A stretch of DNA of 10,753 bases from Fimenecus sp051881435 (GCA_051881435.1 JBJEPW010000022.1:1-10753); one strand, 5' to 3'; shown: positions 1 through 6,932, counted from the stretch's first letter. A program made the numbers and translations. The notes: generated from the sequence alone by a model not told the origin.

Positions 1-67
1 CATGTCCTTACACAGGTGTATACCATGTTACTCTTGACACGTGAATCGCCCCTACAACGATACCGCA
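1..67. repeat. Truncated GTAGGG-family repeat at left edge
   Basis: Positions 41-56 read GTGAATCGCCCCTAC, which is one arm plus the CTAC foot of the hairpin repeat found complete at 6905-6932 and 8117-8144. The other arm (GGGCGATTC) is missing, so this is a degenerate or truncated copy. No gene is visible in 1-67. The open frame that crosses it continues into repeat DNA and the antisense of the next gene, so I do not call it. Confidence 0.5.
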
Positions 68-107
68 ACACTCCTTTTCTCCCCCTTGAAAGGGAGAAAA
101 GGAGTGT
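68..107. repeat. Perfect 16-bp stem-loop past the 3' end of the left operon
   Basis: ACACTCCTTTTCTCCC (68-83) is exactly complementary to GGGAGAAAAGGAGTGT (92-107), with the 8-nt loop CCTTGAAA. It lies about 40 bp beyond the stop codon of the minus-strand gene at 149-1066. Read on the minus strand it has no U tract after the stem, so it is not a textbook intrinsic terminator. It could still block 3' exonuclease or act with Rho. The CCCCTTGAAAGGG core resembles the repeat at 7969-8007, so it is more likely a diverged member of that dispersed family. Confidence 0.6.
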
Positions 108-148
108 CAAAGAGGTTGTTTTTTTGCTGTTATTTTGGATGAAATTCT

Positions 149-1066
149 TTATTTATAGAAGCCATACAGCGGCGAAGTATCGGTTGAGGTGTTGTCAACA
201 TACCATGAGCTTCCGATTTTCACAACAATTACAGTTGCCTGTGTAACAGTGTTTCCGCCCTCGGTCTTAACTTCAACCGTGAAACTCTTTGCGTCCGTGA
301 TTTCGTCGATAGTCACGCCGTATGCAGCGAGAGCCTCTTTGTCAAGCGTTGCCTTGTATTCATCAAGCTTTATCTCGTTTTCGCCTTTTACAACCGAGGT
401 AAATTTATAATCTTCACCGTAAGCAGTCTGATATGCGCCGACGGACTTAAACTCGATTTGTTCGCCTGAATTTTCATCAAATTCATCCTCGGTGCCTGTC
501 AATGACTTTCCGTATGTCATAACATTGCTTTCAAGTGCGGTAAACATTATTTCATCGGTCATATAATCGTCGCCGAAAACCTCTTTACGCACTTCAACGA
601 GTCTTTCAAAATATTTTGTAAAAATCGCGCCGTAATCGTCCCAGCCGTTTTTGGTAAGTTCAACATAATACGGATACATTTTTTCGATAACCTGACCCTG
701 CAACGAGCCGTTGTCGGATTTGGTCTTTTCACCCATAAAGGACTCATCGTTAAAGCCTTTGAGCTTCTTTGTATCGTCGCCCGCCTTGTAACCTGCCTCG
801 CGGTAAATCACGGGATACATATACTGCTCACGGATAAAGTTGCCGTACTTGCTGTTTTTGCTTACAAGTGCAGTTTTTAACGCGTTGTAGCCGTCACCTG
901 TCTGAACAATAGTATCAACATATGTTCTTGCCACCTCATCGGGATGAAAAGCGGTGTATTTCGCCTTAAAGGTGAATGTAACGATAAGCACAAGGGCGGC
1001 GGCAACTGCAAAAAAAGCAACAATCGCATAAATCTTTAAATTTAAGCCTTTTCTTTTTTCAGACAT
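149..1066 (-). CDS. Membrane-anchored protein of unknown function, partner of the symporter
   Basis: I do not recognise this 305-aa protein. Residues 1-10 are basic (MSEKRKGLNL) and residues 11-33 form one hydrophobic helix without a lipobox. The rest is hydrophilic and rich in Asp, Glu, Lys and Tyr, so it is most likely an extracytoplasmic domain on an N-terminal membrane anchor. I place the start at 1066 because an excellent ribosome binding site, AAGGAGGTAA (1080-1071), lies just upstream. The same frame is open further upstream to 1123 but has no comparable site there. The ribosome binding site overlaps the stop codon of the symporter gene, leaving a 13-bp gap, which implies one mRNA and translational coupling. 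An accessory or sensing role for the symporter is inference from that coupling; no catalytic motif is visible. Confidence 0.85.
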   Translation of the reverse strand: MSEKRKGLNLKIYAIVAFFAVAAALVLIVTFTFKAKYTAFHPDEVARTYVDTIVQTGDGYNALKTALVSKNSKYGNFIREQYMYPVIYREAGYKAGDDTKKLKGFNDESFMGEKTKSDNGSLQGQVIEKMYPYYVELTKNGWDDYGAIFTKYFERLVEVRKEVFGDDYMTDEIMFTALESNVMTYGKSLTGTEDEFDENSGEQIEFKSVGAYQTAYGEDYKFTSVVKGENEIKLDEYKATLDKEALAAYGVTIDEITDAKSFTVEVKTEGGNTVTQATVIVVKIGSSWYVDNTSTDTSPLYGFYK

Positions 1067-1079
1067 TTCGTTACCTCCT

Positions 1080-2552
1080 TTATGCTTGCGCTTCGCCGTT
1101 TGCTGCTGCTTCACGGCGTTCAATAAGTGCTTTTGTTATCATTTCTTTCTTTTCGCCTACCATATCGTAGAACAGAATCGGCACGCCTTGAAGAATTACG
1201 AAAACTGCGGGTATAATTGTGTAAATCATCAGCATTTTATTGAGCGTTGCGTCGGTCTGCGCCGCATAGGCGATGTTGGCGTCGGTTGAAACCATATAAC
1301 CCGACCAGGTGTATAAAAGCCACGGACCCAAGCCCTTTGTAAAGGCGGAGGCAACTTTTGAAAACAAGCCGTAGCCTGCGTATGCAAGGCCCTCTTGCCT
1401 TTTGCCTGTTTTATATTCAATTTCGTCAACACAGTCGGCAATCATTATGTTGGGAGTAACATTTGTGTTGCCGTGCTGAAGTCCGCAGAAGAAGTTGAGA
1501 ATTAAGAACGGAATAATTAAACCGTCGTTAAAGCCGATACCGCGGGACACAAGGAACAAAATTCCCAAAGATGATGCGCCGTAAAGGCAGAAAAGAATAA
1601 AGGTTTGCTTTGTATTGAACTTTTTAAGCACAAGGTTAACAAGCAAAGTACCCACAGCCGTGCCGATACCCATAGGCAGCAGCAAAGCAAGCTTTAAATC
1701 CTTTGAGCCTAAAAGATAAATCGCTATGTAAAGAGAAACCGTACCGTAAACGCCTCGGCCGAAGCCGCAAAGCTTTGTCAGCGATACCATAAGCAGGTTC
1801 TTGTTTGTAAATACTACCTTAACAGCATCCTTTAAGCTTACCTTCTCCTGAGTAAAGGGAACATTCTCTTTGTTGTTCACAAAGAAAATCATTGTGAAAA
1901 GAATAAGCCCCAAACAACAAACGGCGGTTGAAATAACAAGGTCAAGTCCCTGACCTTCGGCGTTTTTATACTGCTGTTCGCCCATAACCGCTTTCATAAT
2001 CAAACCGACAACTATTACAACAACCATGCCGCCCGACTGACCGACGGAACGCAGGAAAGAGGCTATTGAGATAGCGCTGGAACGCTCCGCGGGATTAGGC
2101 GAGCAAAGTGAACCGAAACAGTTTGCAGGGCTTTCCACCGCACAGCTGAATGCAGTGTAGAGCGAATAAACTACAAACATCCAGATAATCGCAACAGTCT
2201 GACTGTTTGTATTGGGCGCAACGAACACGAGCATTGCAACAAGCGCCAGCGGTACAACGCCGAAGCCCACCCAAGGCTTAACCTTGCCGAATTTTGTTCG
2301 GGTGTTATCAACAAGATAACCGATTACAAGCTCACAAACAGCTCCTATGAAGCCTGCAACAAGGAACACCGTGGAAATAACATTTCCCATAACATCCGAA
2401 TCAAAGCCCTTGCCCTTAAAAGCAAAATCGGCAAAAAAGGTTGCGGTATAATCAGGCATCCAGCCGGTCATTAAAGCAACGCCGAAAAGGCCGATACCGA
2501 AAGTGATTATTTCCGACTTTCGCATATACTTTTCAGTAGATTTATCAGACAT
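1080..2552 (-). CDS. GPH-family (MFS_2) sugar:cation symporter
   Basis: This 490-aa integral membrane protein has about twelve hydrophobic segments and the usual size of glycoside-pentoside-hexuronide:cation symporters (MelB/GusB/XynB type). The clearest signature is the loop after the second helix, residues 79-94, with D82-N-T-R-T-K-F-G-K followed by KPW; this matches the conserved D-x-T-x-T-x-x-G-x-x-x-P-W region of the family. Members import sugars or glycosides with Na+ or H+. The substrate cannot be read from sequence, and no glycosidase lies in the window to suggest one. I chose ATG at 2552 because AGGGGG (2567-2562) sits 9 nt upstream. A TTG at 2561 in the same frame lies directly against the ribosome binding site and is unlikely. 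The gene is first in a two-gene unit with the anchored protein downstream and has its own promoter. Confidence 0.92.
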   Translation of the reverse strand: MSDKSTEKYMRKSEIITFGIGLFGVALMTGWMPDYTATFFADFAFKGKGFDSDVMGNVISTVFLVAGFIGAVCELVIGYLVDNTRTKFGKVKPWVGFGVVPLALVAMLVFVAPNTNSQTVAIIWMFVVYSLYTAFSCAVESPANCFGSLCSPNPAERSSAISIASFLRSVGQSGGMVVVIVVGLIMKAVMGEQQYKNAEGQGLDLVISTAVCCLGLILFTMIFFVNNKENVPFTQEKVSLKDAVKVVFTNKNLLMVSLTKLCGFGRGVYGTVSLYIAIYLLGSKDLKLALLLPMGIGTAVGTLLVNLVLKKFNTKQTFILFCLYGASSLGILFLVSRGIGFNDGLIIPFLILNFFCGLQHGNTNVTPNIMIADCVDEIEYKTGKRQEGLAYAGYGLFSKVASAFTKGLGPWLLYTWSGYMVSTDANIAYAAQTDATLNKMLMIYTIIPAVFVILQGVPILFYDMVGEKKEMITKALIERREAAANGEAQA

Positions 2553-2574
2553 GAAAAGCAACCCCCTAAACTAT

Positions 2575-2597
2575 ATAATAGTTAATTATACTATTAT
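2575..2597. promoter_or_regulatory. Palindrome over the -10 box, possible operator
   Basis: ATAATAGT (2575-2582) and ACTATTAT (2590-2597) form a perfect 8-bp inverted repeat with a 7-bp spacer. It covers the -10 element and the likely start point of the symporter promoter, a position suited to repressor binding. The region is very AT-rich, so chance is possible. The regulator is unknown and none is adjacent. Confidence 0.4.
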
Positions 2598-2614
2598 TTA
2601 ATTTAGATTTTCAA
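2585..2614 (-). promoter_or_regulatory. Sigma-A promoter of the symporter operon
   Basis: On the minus strand, TTGAAA (2614-2609) and a perfect TATAAT (2590-2585) are separated by 18 bp. Transcription would start near 2578, about 25 nt before the ATG. It lies in the 82-bp gap after the DUF554 gene, so the symporter pair can be transcribed independently of the upstream genes. Confidence 0.75.
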
Positions 2615-2634
2615 GTCGTATTTTTCAACAATAT

Positions 2635-3360
2635 TCAGAGTAAAGTTTTGGCATAAATATAGATTACGGGTATCAAAAGAGCGGGAAGAAGATTACCGAC
2701 ACGGATTTTTTTGCCGAAGGTAATGTTAATGCCAACGCAGAAAATCAAAGCCGAGCCTATGTATGAAAGACTTCTTACAATTTCATCGCTTATAAAGCTT
2801 CCCGCGAAGTGTGCCGCAACAGTTAACGCCCCCTCATAAACGAACACCGCAAGGGCGGAAAAAACAGCACCCGCACCGTATGACGAGGCGAGAATAATAA
2901 CAACAACAAAGTCCAGAACAGATTTTGCCGCAAGCATTGAAAAATCTCCCGTCAGTCCGTCCTCAATTGAACCGACTATTGCCATGGCACCTATACAGAT
3001 AATAAGTGAGCTGTTTACAAAGCCCTCCGCAAAACGGCTGTCATTTTCACGGGAAAAGGTCTTTTTAAGCCGTTCGCCCAAAAAGTCCATTCCTTTCTCA
3101 ATATCAATCAACTCGCCTAAAAATCCTCCTATGACCAGAGAAAAAATCAAAAGCATTGCGCCCTGCGTCTCGATTTTTCCGTCCTTAACCGTGAGCATAC
3201 CCTCCAAGGTTCCTGCAACACCTATAAATATTGTTGCAATACCGCAGGCAGCCATAAGCGTTTTCCTGATATTTTCTTTCAGTCCTTTGCGAAGAAGAAT
3301 TCCGATTATTCCGCCCAGAATTACGGCGGCTGTATTTATAAGCGTTCCCATACCGAACAT
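2635..3360 (-). CDS. DUF554 family membrane protein (YdfK/YqgA type)
   Basis: This 241-aa protein of about six to seven hydrophobic helices matches DUF554 from end to end. It opens with GTLINTAAVILGG (residues 5-17). It also has SLIICIGAMAIVGSIEDGL at 118-136, followed by the conserved KSVLD (146-150) and later GAGAVFSA. The family is widespread in Firmicutes and enterobacteria; its biochemical role is not established, although a transport function is often assumed. The ATG at 3360 has GGGGGGA 5-6 nt upstream. The second in-frame Met (MGTL) would be about 15 nt from that site and is less likely. The gene follows the membrane XRE gene by 32 bp in the same direction with no terminator between, so it is probably co-transcribed with it. 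Confidence 0.9.
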   Translation of the reverse strand: MFGMGTLINTAAVILGGIIGILLRKGLKENIRKTLMAACGIATIFIGVAGTLEGMLTVKDGKIETQGAMLLIFSLVIGGFLGELIDIEKGMDFLGERLKKTFSRENDSRFAEGFVNSSLIICIGAMAIVGSIEDGLTGDFSMLAAKSVLDFVVVIILASSYGAGAVFSALAVFVYEGALTVAAHFAGSFISDEIVRSLSYIGSALIFCVGINITFGKKIRVGNLLPALLIPVIYIYAKTLL

Positions 3361-3392
3361 AAAAATCCCCCCGAAAATAAATTGAATTTATA

Positions 3393-4319
3393 TTACCCGA
3401 AAAGTCTCACTGCTTCAAACACGCAGGGAGTAAGCATTGCGCACAATGGCAAAACCGTGAGCCACAGTGTCCTGAGCCTCGGGAGCTTTTTATCAAGAAA
3501 AATCACGGCGGCACAAACCGCAATAAGAAGTACGCCCGAAACGGCAGTCTCTGCAATCGAAATTTCCGAAAAGTTTTTTTCGATTATCACCTTGCATATA
3601 ATGTTAACGGCGCTTGATATTACTGCAAGTCCGCACAAAAGAGCAAAATTCAGCGTTTGCTTTTTGTCTTTTGTCAATGCGGCGGTGTAAAGCAGACAGG
3701 CGCAGAATAAAGATAATATTACGAGCGTTGCAATCCCCGACGCCGCGGTGAAAAAATACGATGTTCCGAAAAAACTATCCTCCTTAGCGGCCTTCTCTAA
3801 AAAATAAGCGGAAACGGGAGAAAGAAAAGCCGCCGCTTTCCATGAAAGGTAGGGATAAACATAATCATATTTTCTAACCTCTTTTGTGAAAGAGGTTTTC
3901 CTGTTTATATAAGATGTGAGATAAACTCCCGAAAAAGCGATAATAATTGTTTTGCATACCGATGAAATATAGCCGAAAAGCCCCGTCACCTCAAAATTCA
4001 TCGCCGTTGCAACGGTCAGCGGCGCGGAAATCACCCCGGACAGAACCGAAAAGACAACAAACCATATAACGGACACCTTGAAAAAGTATAAAAACGGTTT
4101 TTTCGGAGTATATCTTAATTCCTTTGCATTGGGGTCAAAGGTGAAATAATCCTCGGGCAGAGAATATTCTCCTGTTATTTTTTTCGCGATTTCAGGGGGC
4201 ACCTCATTTAATTCTTCAAGTTTTGAAAGCTCCTCTTCGCTCATATTTAGCTTTTTTGCAAGCTCACTTCTCCATAACCCTTTTTCCGCTCTGAACTGTT
4301 CAAGTGTTTTCTTTGCCAT
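3393..4319 (-). CDS. Membrane-bound XRE-type (helix-turn-helix) protein
   Basis: The protein has 308 aa. Residues 1-55 look like a short XRE/Cro-type helix-turn-helix domain (LEQFRAEKGLWRSELAKKL, then NMSEEELSKLEE). From about residue 76 onward it is membrane: hydrophobic stretches near 78-100, 113-136, 187-214, 223-245, 257-275 and 283-304, possibly one more near 160-175. This arrangement suggests a membrane-tethered transcription regulator, with the DNA-binding domain in the cytoplasm and the transmembrane part as sensor. I do not recognise the membrane domain. The start is supported by GGAGGG four bases upstream and by a consensus promoter. It is divergent from a membrane protein/acyltransferase pair and heads the DUF554 gene. 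A role in controlling its own and the divergent promoter is inference. The recognition helix is not strongly diagnostic, so DNA binding needs testing. Confidence 0.8.
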   Translation of the reverse strand: MAKKTLEQFRAEKGLWRSELAKKLNMSEEELSKLEELNEVPPEIAKKITGEYSLPEDYFTFDPNAKELRYTPKKPFLYFFKVSVIWFVVFSVLSGVISAPLTVATAMNFEVTGLFGYISSVCKTIIIAFSGVYLTSYINRKTSFTKEVRKYDYVYPYLSWKAAAFLSPVSAYFLEKAAKEDSFFGTSYFFTAASGIATLVILSLFCACLLYTAALTKDKKQTLNFALLCGLAVISSAVNIICKVIIEKNFSEISIAETAVSGVLLIAVCAAVIFLDKKLPRLRTLWLTVLPLCAMLTPCVFEAVRLFG

Positions 4320-4351
4320 ATTACCCTCCGAAAACTGATGTATTTATTGAA

Positions 4352-4380
4352 ATTATACCATTATTCCCGACTTATGTAAA
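4352..4380 (-). promoter_or_regulatory. Sigma-A promoter of the membrane XRE gene
   Basis: On the minus strand, TTTACA (4380-4375) and a perfect TATAAT (4357-4352) are exactly 17 bp apart. The start point would lie near 4345, giving a short leader before the ATG at 4319. Confidence 0.78.
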
Positions 4381-4393
4381 TAAAAAGGCTTTC

Positions 4394-4441
4394 GCAACCG
4401 AAATGCAAACCGAAATGTATGGAAAAATATCTGCGCAACCG
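4394..4441. promoter_or_regulatory. AACCGAAATG direct repeats between divergent promoters
   Basis: AACCGAAATG occurs at 4396-4405 and again at 4408-4417, a 12-bp period, with a third partial AACCG at 4437-4441. The repeats sit between the -35 box of the minus-strand promoter (4375-4380) and that of the plus-strand promoter (4473-4478). This fits a shared regulator site, but binding is inferred from position and repetition only. Confidence 0.4.
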
Positions 4442-4472
4442 TTAAAATAAAGGTGTCAAGGCAAAAAAACAA

Positions 4473-4501
4473 TTGCTATGGCAAAATAATCCTGCTATAA
4501 T
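4473..4501 (+). promoter_or_regulatory. Extended -10 promoter of the membrane protein/acyltransferase pair
   Basis: TTGCTA (4473-4478), a 17-bp spacer and TATAAT (4496-4501) precede the ATG at 4531, and TGC directly before the -10 box makes it an extended -10. GGCAAAA occurs at 4460-4466 and 4480-4486, 20 bp apart on either side of the -35 box, and could be a regulator contact. Confidence 0.72.
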
Positions 4502-4530
4502 ATTATCAGTAAAAAACAGGGAGGAACATT

Positions 4531-5340
4531 ATGAAGGATTTTATCGAATACATTGAAAGCGCCTGTTCGGGCATAGCCGATACACCCACGCTTTACCGTT
4601 ACAAGAAAAAAATTCTTGACGAAATTACACAGCGCGCCAATGAAATTACCCACAGCGGACTTAAAGACGAAGCCGTGCTCTGCGACCTTATTAAGGACGA
4701 ATATCCCGATTTGCAGGAGGGATATAAAAAATTTGCCGAGGAGGAGAGACTCAAAAAACGGGCTTCTTTAATGAGAAAGCTCATAGCCGTCGGTTCTGTG
4801 GCATTCCTCGCCATTCTCTTCTTGATATATTTTGCCGTAAGCTTTACCACACACCGTTGGGATATTACATGGCTTATGATTGTAGGCGGAATTTTTGCCC
4901 TCGTAATTTATCTTTTAAGCTTCGGCATAAAGCGCCTTTGCAAAATGCGCAGAGTTTTCCACCCCATTGCCAGAATACTTATTGCAATAAGCATTATGAT
5001 GGTAACGGTTTTTGCTTTCCTTTTCTGCCTTATGATTGTTCCTATGCCGGCGCCGTGGACTGTTATTCCCTGCGGCATAATTGCAATGTTTATTGCTGAC
5101 GCAATCTTTGCGGCGGTCACAGGGCAAAAGCTTGCAATTATCAACTATCTGCTTTATATTCCCGCGTCGGCGGCTATGCTTTATGTGGTATTGGGTGCGC
5201 AGGGCGTGGTGCCTTGGACTCCGGGCTGGCTTATAGTAATTTTGGGAGTTGTCGTCGATTTTGCCGTTATGGCGGGAGTAATCATCAATAATTCAAGATA
5301 TGTTTACAAGCAGGAGGATGACGAATGGAACGAAGATTAA
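4531..5340 (+). CDS. Six-TM protein with N-terminal HAAS-like helical domain
   Basis: The protein has 269 aa. Residues 1-80 are soluble, charged and helical (DFIEYIESAC, then RYKKKILDEI and a DEAV..LIKDEYPDL segment). This is reminiscent of the HAAS/permease-prefix domain that precedes membrane helices in many Firmicutes proteins. Six hydrophobic segments follow at roughly 83-104, 112-133, 146-170, 176-197, 201-222 and 231-253, with an acidic tail. No transport or catalytic motif is visible. GGGAGG lies 6 nt before the ATG. The downstream acyltransferase gene starts inside this gene's last codons, so the two are translated together and probably act in one process at the membrane. The HAAS assignment is by pattern only. 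HAAS proteins are commonly found beside PadR regulators, and none is seen here. Confidence 0.78.
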   Translation: MKDFIEYIESACSGIADTPTLYRYKKKILDEITQRANEITHSGLKDEAVLCDLIKDEYPDLQEGYKKFAEEERLKKRASLMRKLIAVGSVAFLAILFLIYFAVSFTTHRWDITWLMIVGGIFALVIYLLSFGIKRLCKMRRVFHPIARILIAISIMMVTVFAFLFCLMIVPMPAPWTVIPCGIIAMFIADAIFAAVTGQKLAIINYLLYIPASAAMLYVVLGAQGVVPWTPGWLIVILGVVVDFAVMAGVIINNSRYVYKQEDDEWNED

Positions 5341-6602
5341 ATGCCGAATTATGGGATAAAATGCACTATCTTTTCCGTGATTTTAATGACCGTATGGTGC
5401 ATGTTGAGCTTAAATACGACTATGAAATTGATATTGAAGCGTTAAAAACCGTACTCATCTGCTTTTTTGAAAAAGCACCTGTTTTGCACTCTTGCTTTGT
5501 TGATAATCATATCAGCACTCATTGGGAGGTAAAGCCCTATCACATTGACGATGTGCTTACCGTTGCGTATCCCGAAGATGTTGATGAAGCGGTTAACGAT
5601 TTCCTCACACAGTATATTCCCCCCGATGCGGATATTCAGATGCGTGTTACCGTTTTCTTTAAGGGCGGAAAATCAACTCTGTGCATTGTGGAAAATCATA
5701 TGTGTATGGACGGCGGCGACCTTAAATATTTCATTAAAGCACTGTGCAAGAATTACAGCGACTATGTTGAAAAGAAAATAAGTCCCGTTGATTTGCGTAC
5801 AGGCTCCCGCTCCTATGAAGAGGTTTATTCCGGATTTTCAAAAACGGAAGCCAGAATGGCGAAAAACCTTTATAAAAATGTTAACTCAAAGGACGACCAC
5901 GCTTTCCCGTTAACTCCCGACAATATCCGTGATAAGTCCTTTATTGCAAGGCGGAAAATTGACGCGGAGCGCTTTATGAAACTGCGTGCGGCAGGCAAAA
6001 AACACTCGGCAACGGTTAACGATATGCTCGTTGCGGCGTATTTTTACAGCCTTTATGAGCTTGCGGATTTCAATGTTTATGACAGCGTTTCGATTTCCTG
6101 CGCCATTGACCTTCGCCGCCATATGGACGATGTGAGCGACACGGGAATTACAAATCACACCGCGTGGATGCAGTGCCGTGTTCCCGAAAGAGGCAAGGAT
6201 ATTTTTGAAACGCTTAAATACACGGTACGCAGTTCAAATAAATTCAAAAAAGATAAATTTATGGGGCTTTACGGCTTGCCGCTTTTGAAATTGGGCTACA
6301 ATATTCTTCCCCACACCGCATCGGAAGAAATTATCAAAATCGGATATTCCAACCCCTTGATTGCGATGAGCAACATAGGTATTCTTGAAGCCGACAAGCT
6401 CGCCCTTGCAGGCAACGAGCCTACCGACGGATTTATGTCCGGTGCGGTAAAATATAAGCCTTATGTGCTGTTGTCCGCAACCTCGTTCAGAAATGTTCTC
6501 ACTCTCTCAATGTGCGTAAGAGGCAATGAGGAGGACGAAAAAACTGTTGAAAAATTCTTTGACCTTATGGAAAAGAACATAGGAACACTTATCGGCGAAT
6601 AA
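5325..6602 (+). CDS. Condensation/alcohol-acetyltransferase-type CoA acyltransferase
   Basis: This 425-aa soluble protein has features of the chloramphenicol acetyltransferase-like fold shared by NRPS condensation domains, wax-ester synthases, Pap-type and alcohol acetyltransferases. The active-site motif HHxxxDG appears as N124-H125-M-C-M-D129-G130. The catalytic second His and the structural Asp are kept, while the first His is Asn. Further marks are SATVNDMLVAAY near 228-239 and IDLRRHMDD...TNHT at 261-279, resembling the conserved DLR...GN region. The reaction would be acyl transfer from CoA (or a carrier) to a hydroxyl or amine; donor and acceptor are unknown. There is no carrier or adenylation domain, so it is a stand-alone enzyme. 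AGGAGG (5312-5317) lies within the preceding gene, and the 16-bp overlap ties it to that membrane protein. Modification of a lipid or envelope component is a reasonable inference. Confidence 0.82.
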   Translation: MERRLNAELWDKMHYLFRDFNDRMVHVELKYDYEIDIEALKTVLICFFEKAPVLHSCFVDNHISTHWEVKPYHIDDVLTVAYPEDVDEAVNDFLTQYIPPDADIQMRVTVFFKGGKSTLCIVENHMCMDGGDLKYFIKALCKNYSDYVEKKISPVDLRTGSRSYEEVYSGFSKTEARMAKNLYKNVNSKDDHAFPLTPDNIRDKSFIARRKIDAERFMKLRAAGKKHSATVNDMLVAAYFYSLYELADFNVYDSVSISCAIDLRRHMDDVSDTGITNHTAWMQCRVPERGKDIFETLKYTVRSSNKFKKDKFMGLYGLPLLKLGYNILPHTASEEIIKIGYSNPLIAMSNIGILEADKLALAGNEPTDGFMSGAVKYKPYVLLSATSFRNVLTLSMCVRGNEEDEKTVEKFFDLMEKNIGTLIGE

Positions 6603-6617
6603 TTGAATGATAAAATG

Positions 6618-6653
6618 AAGGTATATACCCGAATATCAGGTATATACCTTTTT
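6618..6653 (+). terminator. Intrinsic terminator after the acyltransferase gene
   Basis: AAGGTATATACC (6618-6629) pairs perfectly with GGTATATACCTT (6639-6650) around a 9-nt loop, and the stem runs into TTTTT. It begins 15 bp after the stop codon at 6602. It separates the pair from the repeat-rich DNA downstream. Confidence 0.88.
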
Positions 6654-6662
6654 ATAAAATCA

Positions 6663-6684
6663 GGTAGGGCGGGTTTCCACCGCC
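6663..6684 (+). repeat. GTAGGG-foot hairpin repeat
   Basis: GGTAGGGCGGGTTTCCACCGCC-type copy: GGCGG pairs with CCGCC across a short loop, preceded by the GTAGGG foot shared with the copies at 7829-7858, 7936-7965 and 10669-10698. Confidence 0.6.
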
Positions 6685-6737
6685 TCATAAAATTCCGAAA
6701 AGCCGTCAATTTACAAAAACTCCGCGGCGAGCATTTT

Positions 6738-6789
6738 CCTCCCTCTGACGAGGGAGGTGGATTTTGCGTAGCAAAAGACGGAGGGAGAG
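6738..6789 (+). repeat. CCCTC/GGAGGG double-hairpin repeat, copy A
   Basis: Stem I is CCTCCCTC (6738-6745) with GAGGGAGG (6750-6757). Stem II is TTTTGC (6762-6767) with GCAAAA (6771-6776). The tail GACGGAGGGAGAG (6777-6789) follows. This order, stem I then stem II then a GGAGGG tail, recurs in copy B on the opposite strand and in the copy at 7969-8007. Confidence 0.65.
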
Positions 6790-6818
6790 ATAATATTCAC
6801 GGAAAACAAACAGTTTTT

Positions 6819-6868
6819 CTCTCCCCCAGTCATTTTTTCAAAATGACAGCCCCCTCGTCAGAGGGGGC
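6819..6868 (-). repeat. CCCTC/GGAGGG double-hairpin repeat, copy B (inverted)
   Basis: Read on the minus strand: stem I CCCTCTGACGAGGG (6865-6852), stem II GTCATTTT (6847-6840) with AAAATGAC (6836-6829), then a GGGGGAGAG tail (6827-6819). Its 14-base CCCTCTGACGAGGG is identical to copy A, while stem II is entirely different yet perfectly paired. Copies A and B face each other and so give the 6741-6865 segment 14-bp terminal inverted repeats, resembling a small MITE-like unit. Confidence 0.62.
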
Positions 6869-6904
6869 AATAATGTGTAGCCGTCAGTTTTCCGGTGATT
6901 TTTT

Positions 6905-6932
6905 CGGGCGATTCGTGAATCGCCCCTACGAT
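6905..6932 (-). repeat. GTAGGG-foot palindromic repeat
   Basis: GGGCGATTC pairs with GAATCGCCC around GT, followed by CCTACGAT (GTAGGG foot on the minus strand). The 28 bases are identical to those at 8117-8144, about 1.2 kb away, and half of the unit is present at 41-61. Confidence 0.72.

Noticed and set aside
1067..1123. Longer N-terminus for the anchored protein, overlapping the symporter gene
   Set aside because: The strong AAGGAGGTAA site places the start at 1066; the extension would put basic residues of no known use before the anchor.
2984..3690. Two plus-strand open frames (133 and 102 codons) in the DUF554 and membrane XRE region
   Set aside because: They lie antisense to well-supported genes, lack ribosome binding sites and have Ile/Pro/Ser-rich shadow composition.
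6905..6932. Riboswitch or tRNA-like RNA
   Set aside because: It is a simple near-loopless palindrome, duplicated elsewhere, not upstream of a plus-strand gene and without tRNA or known aptamer features.
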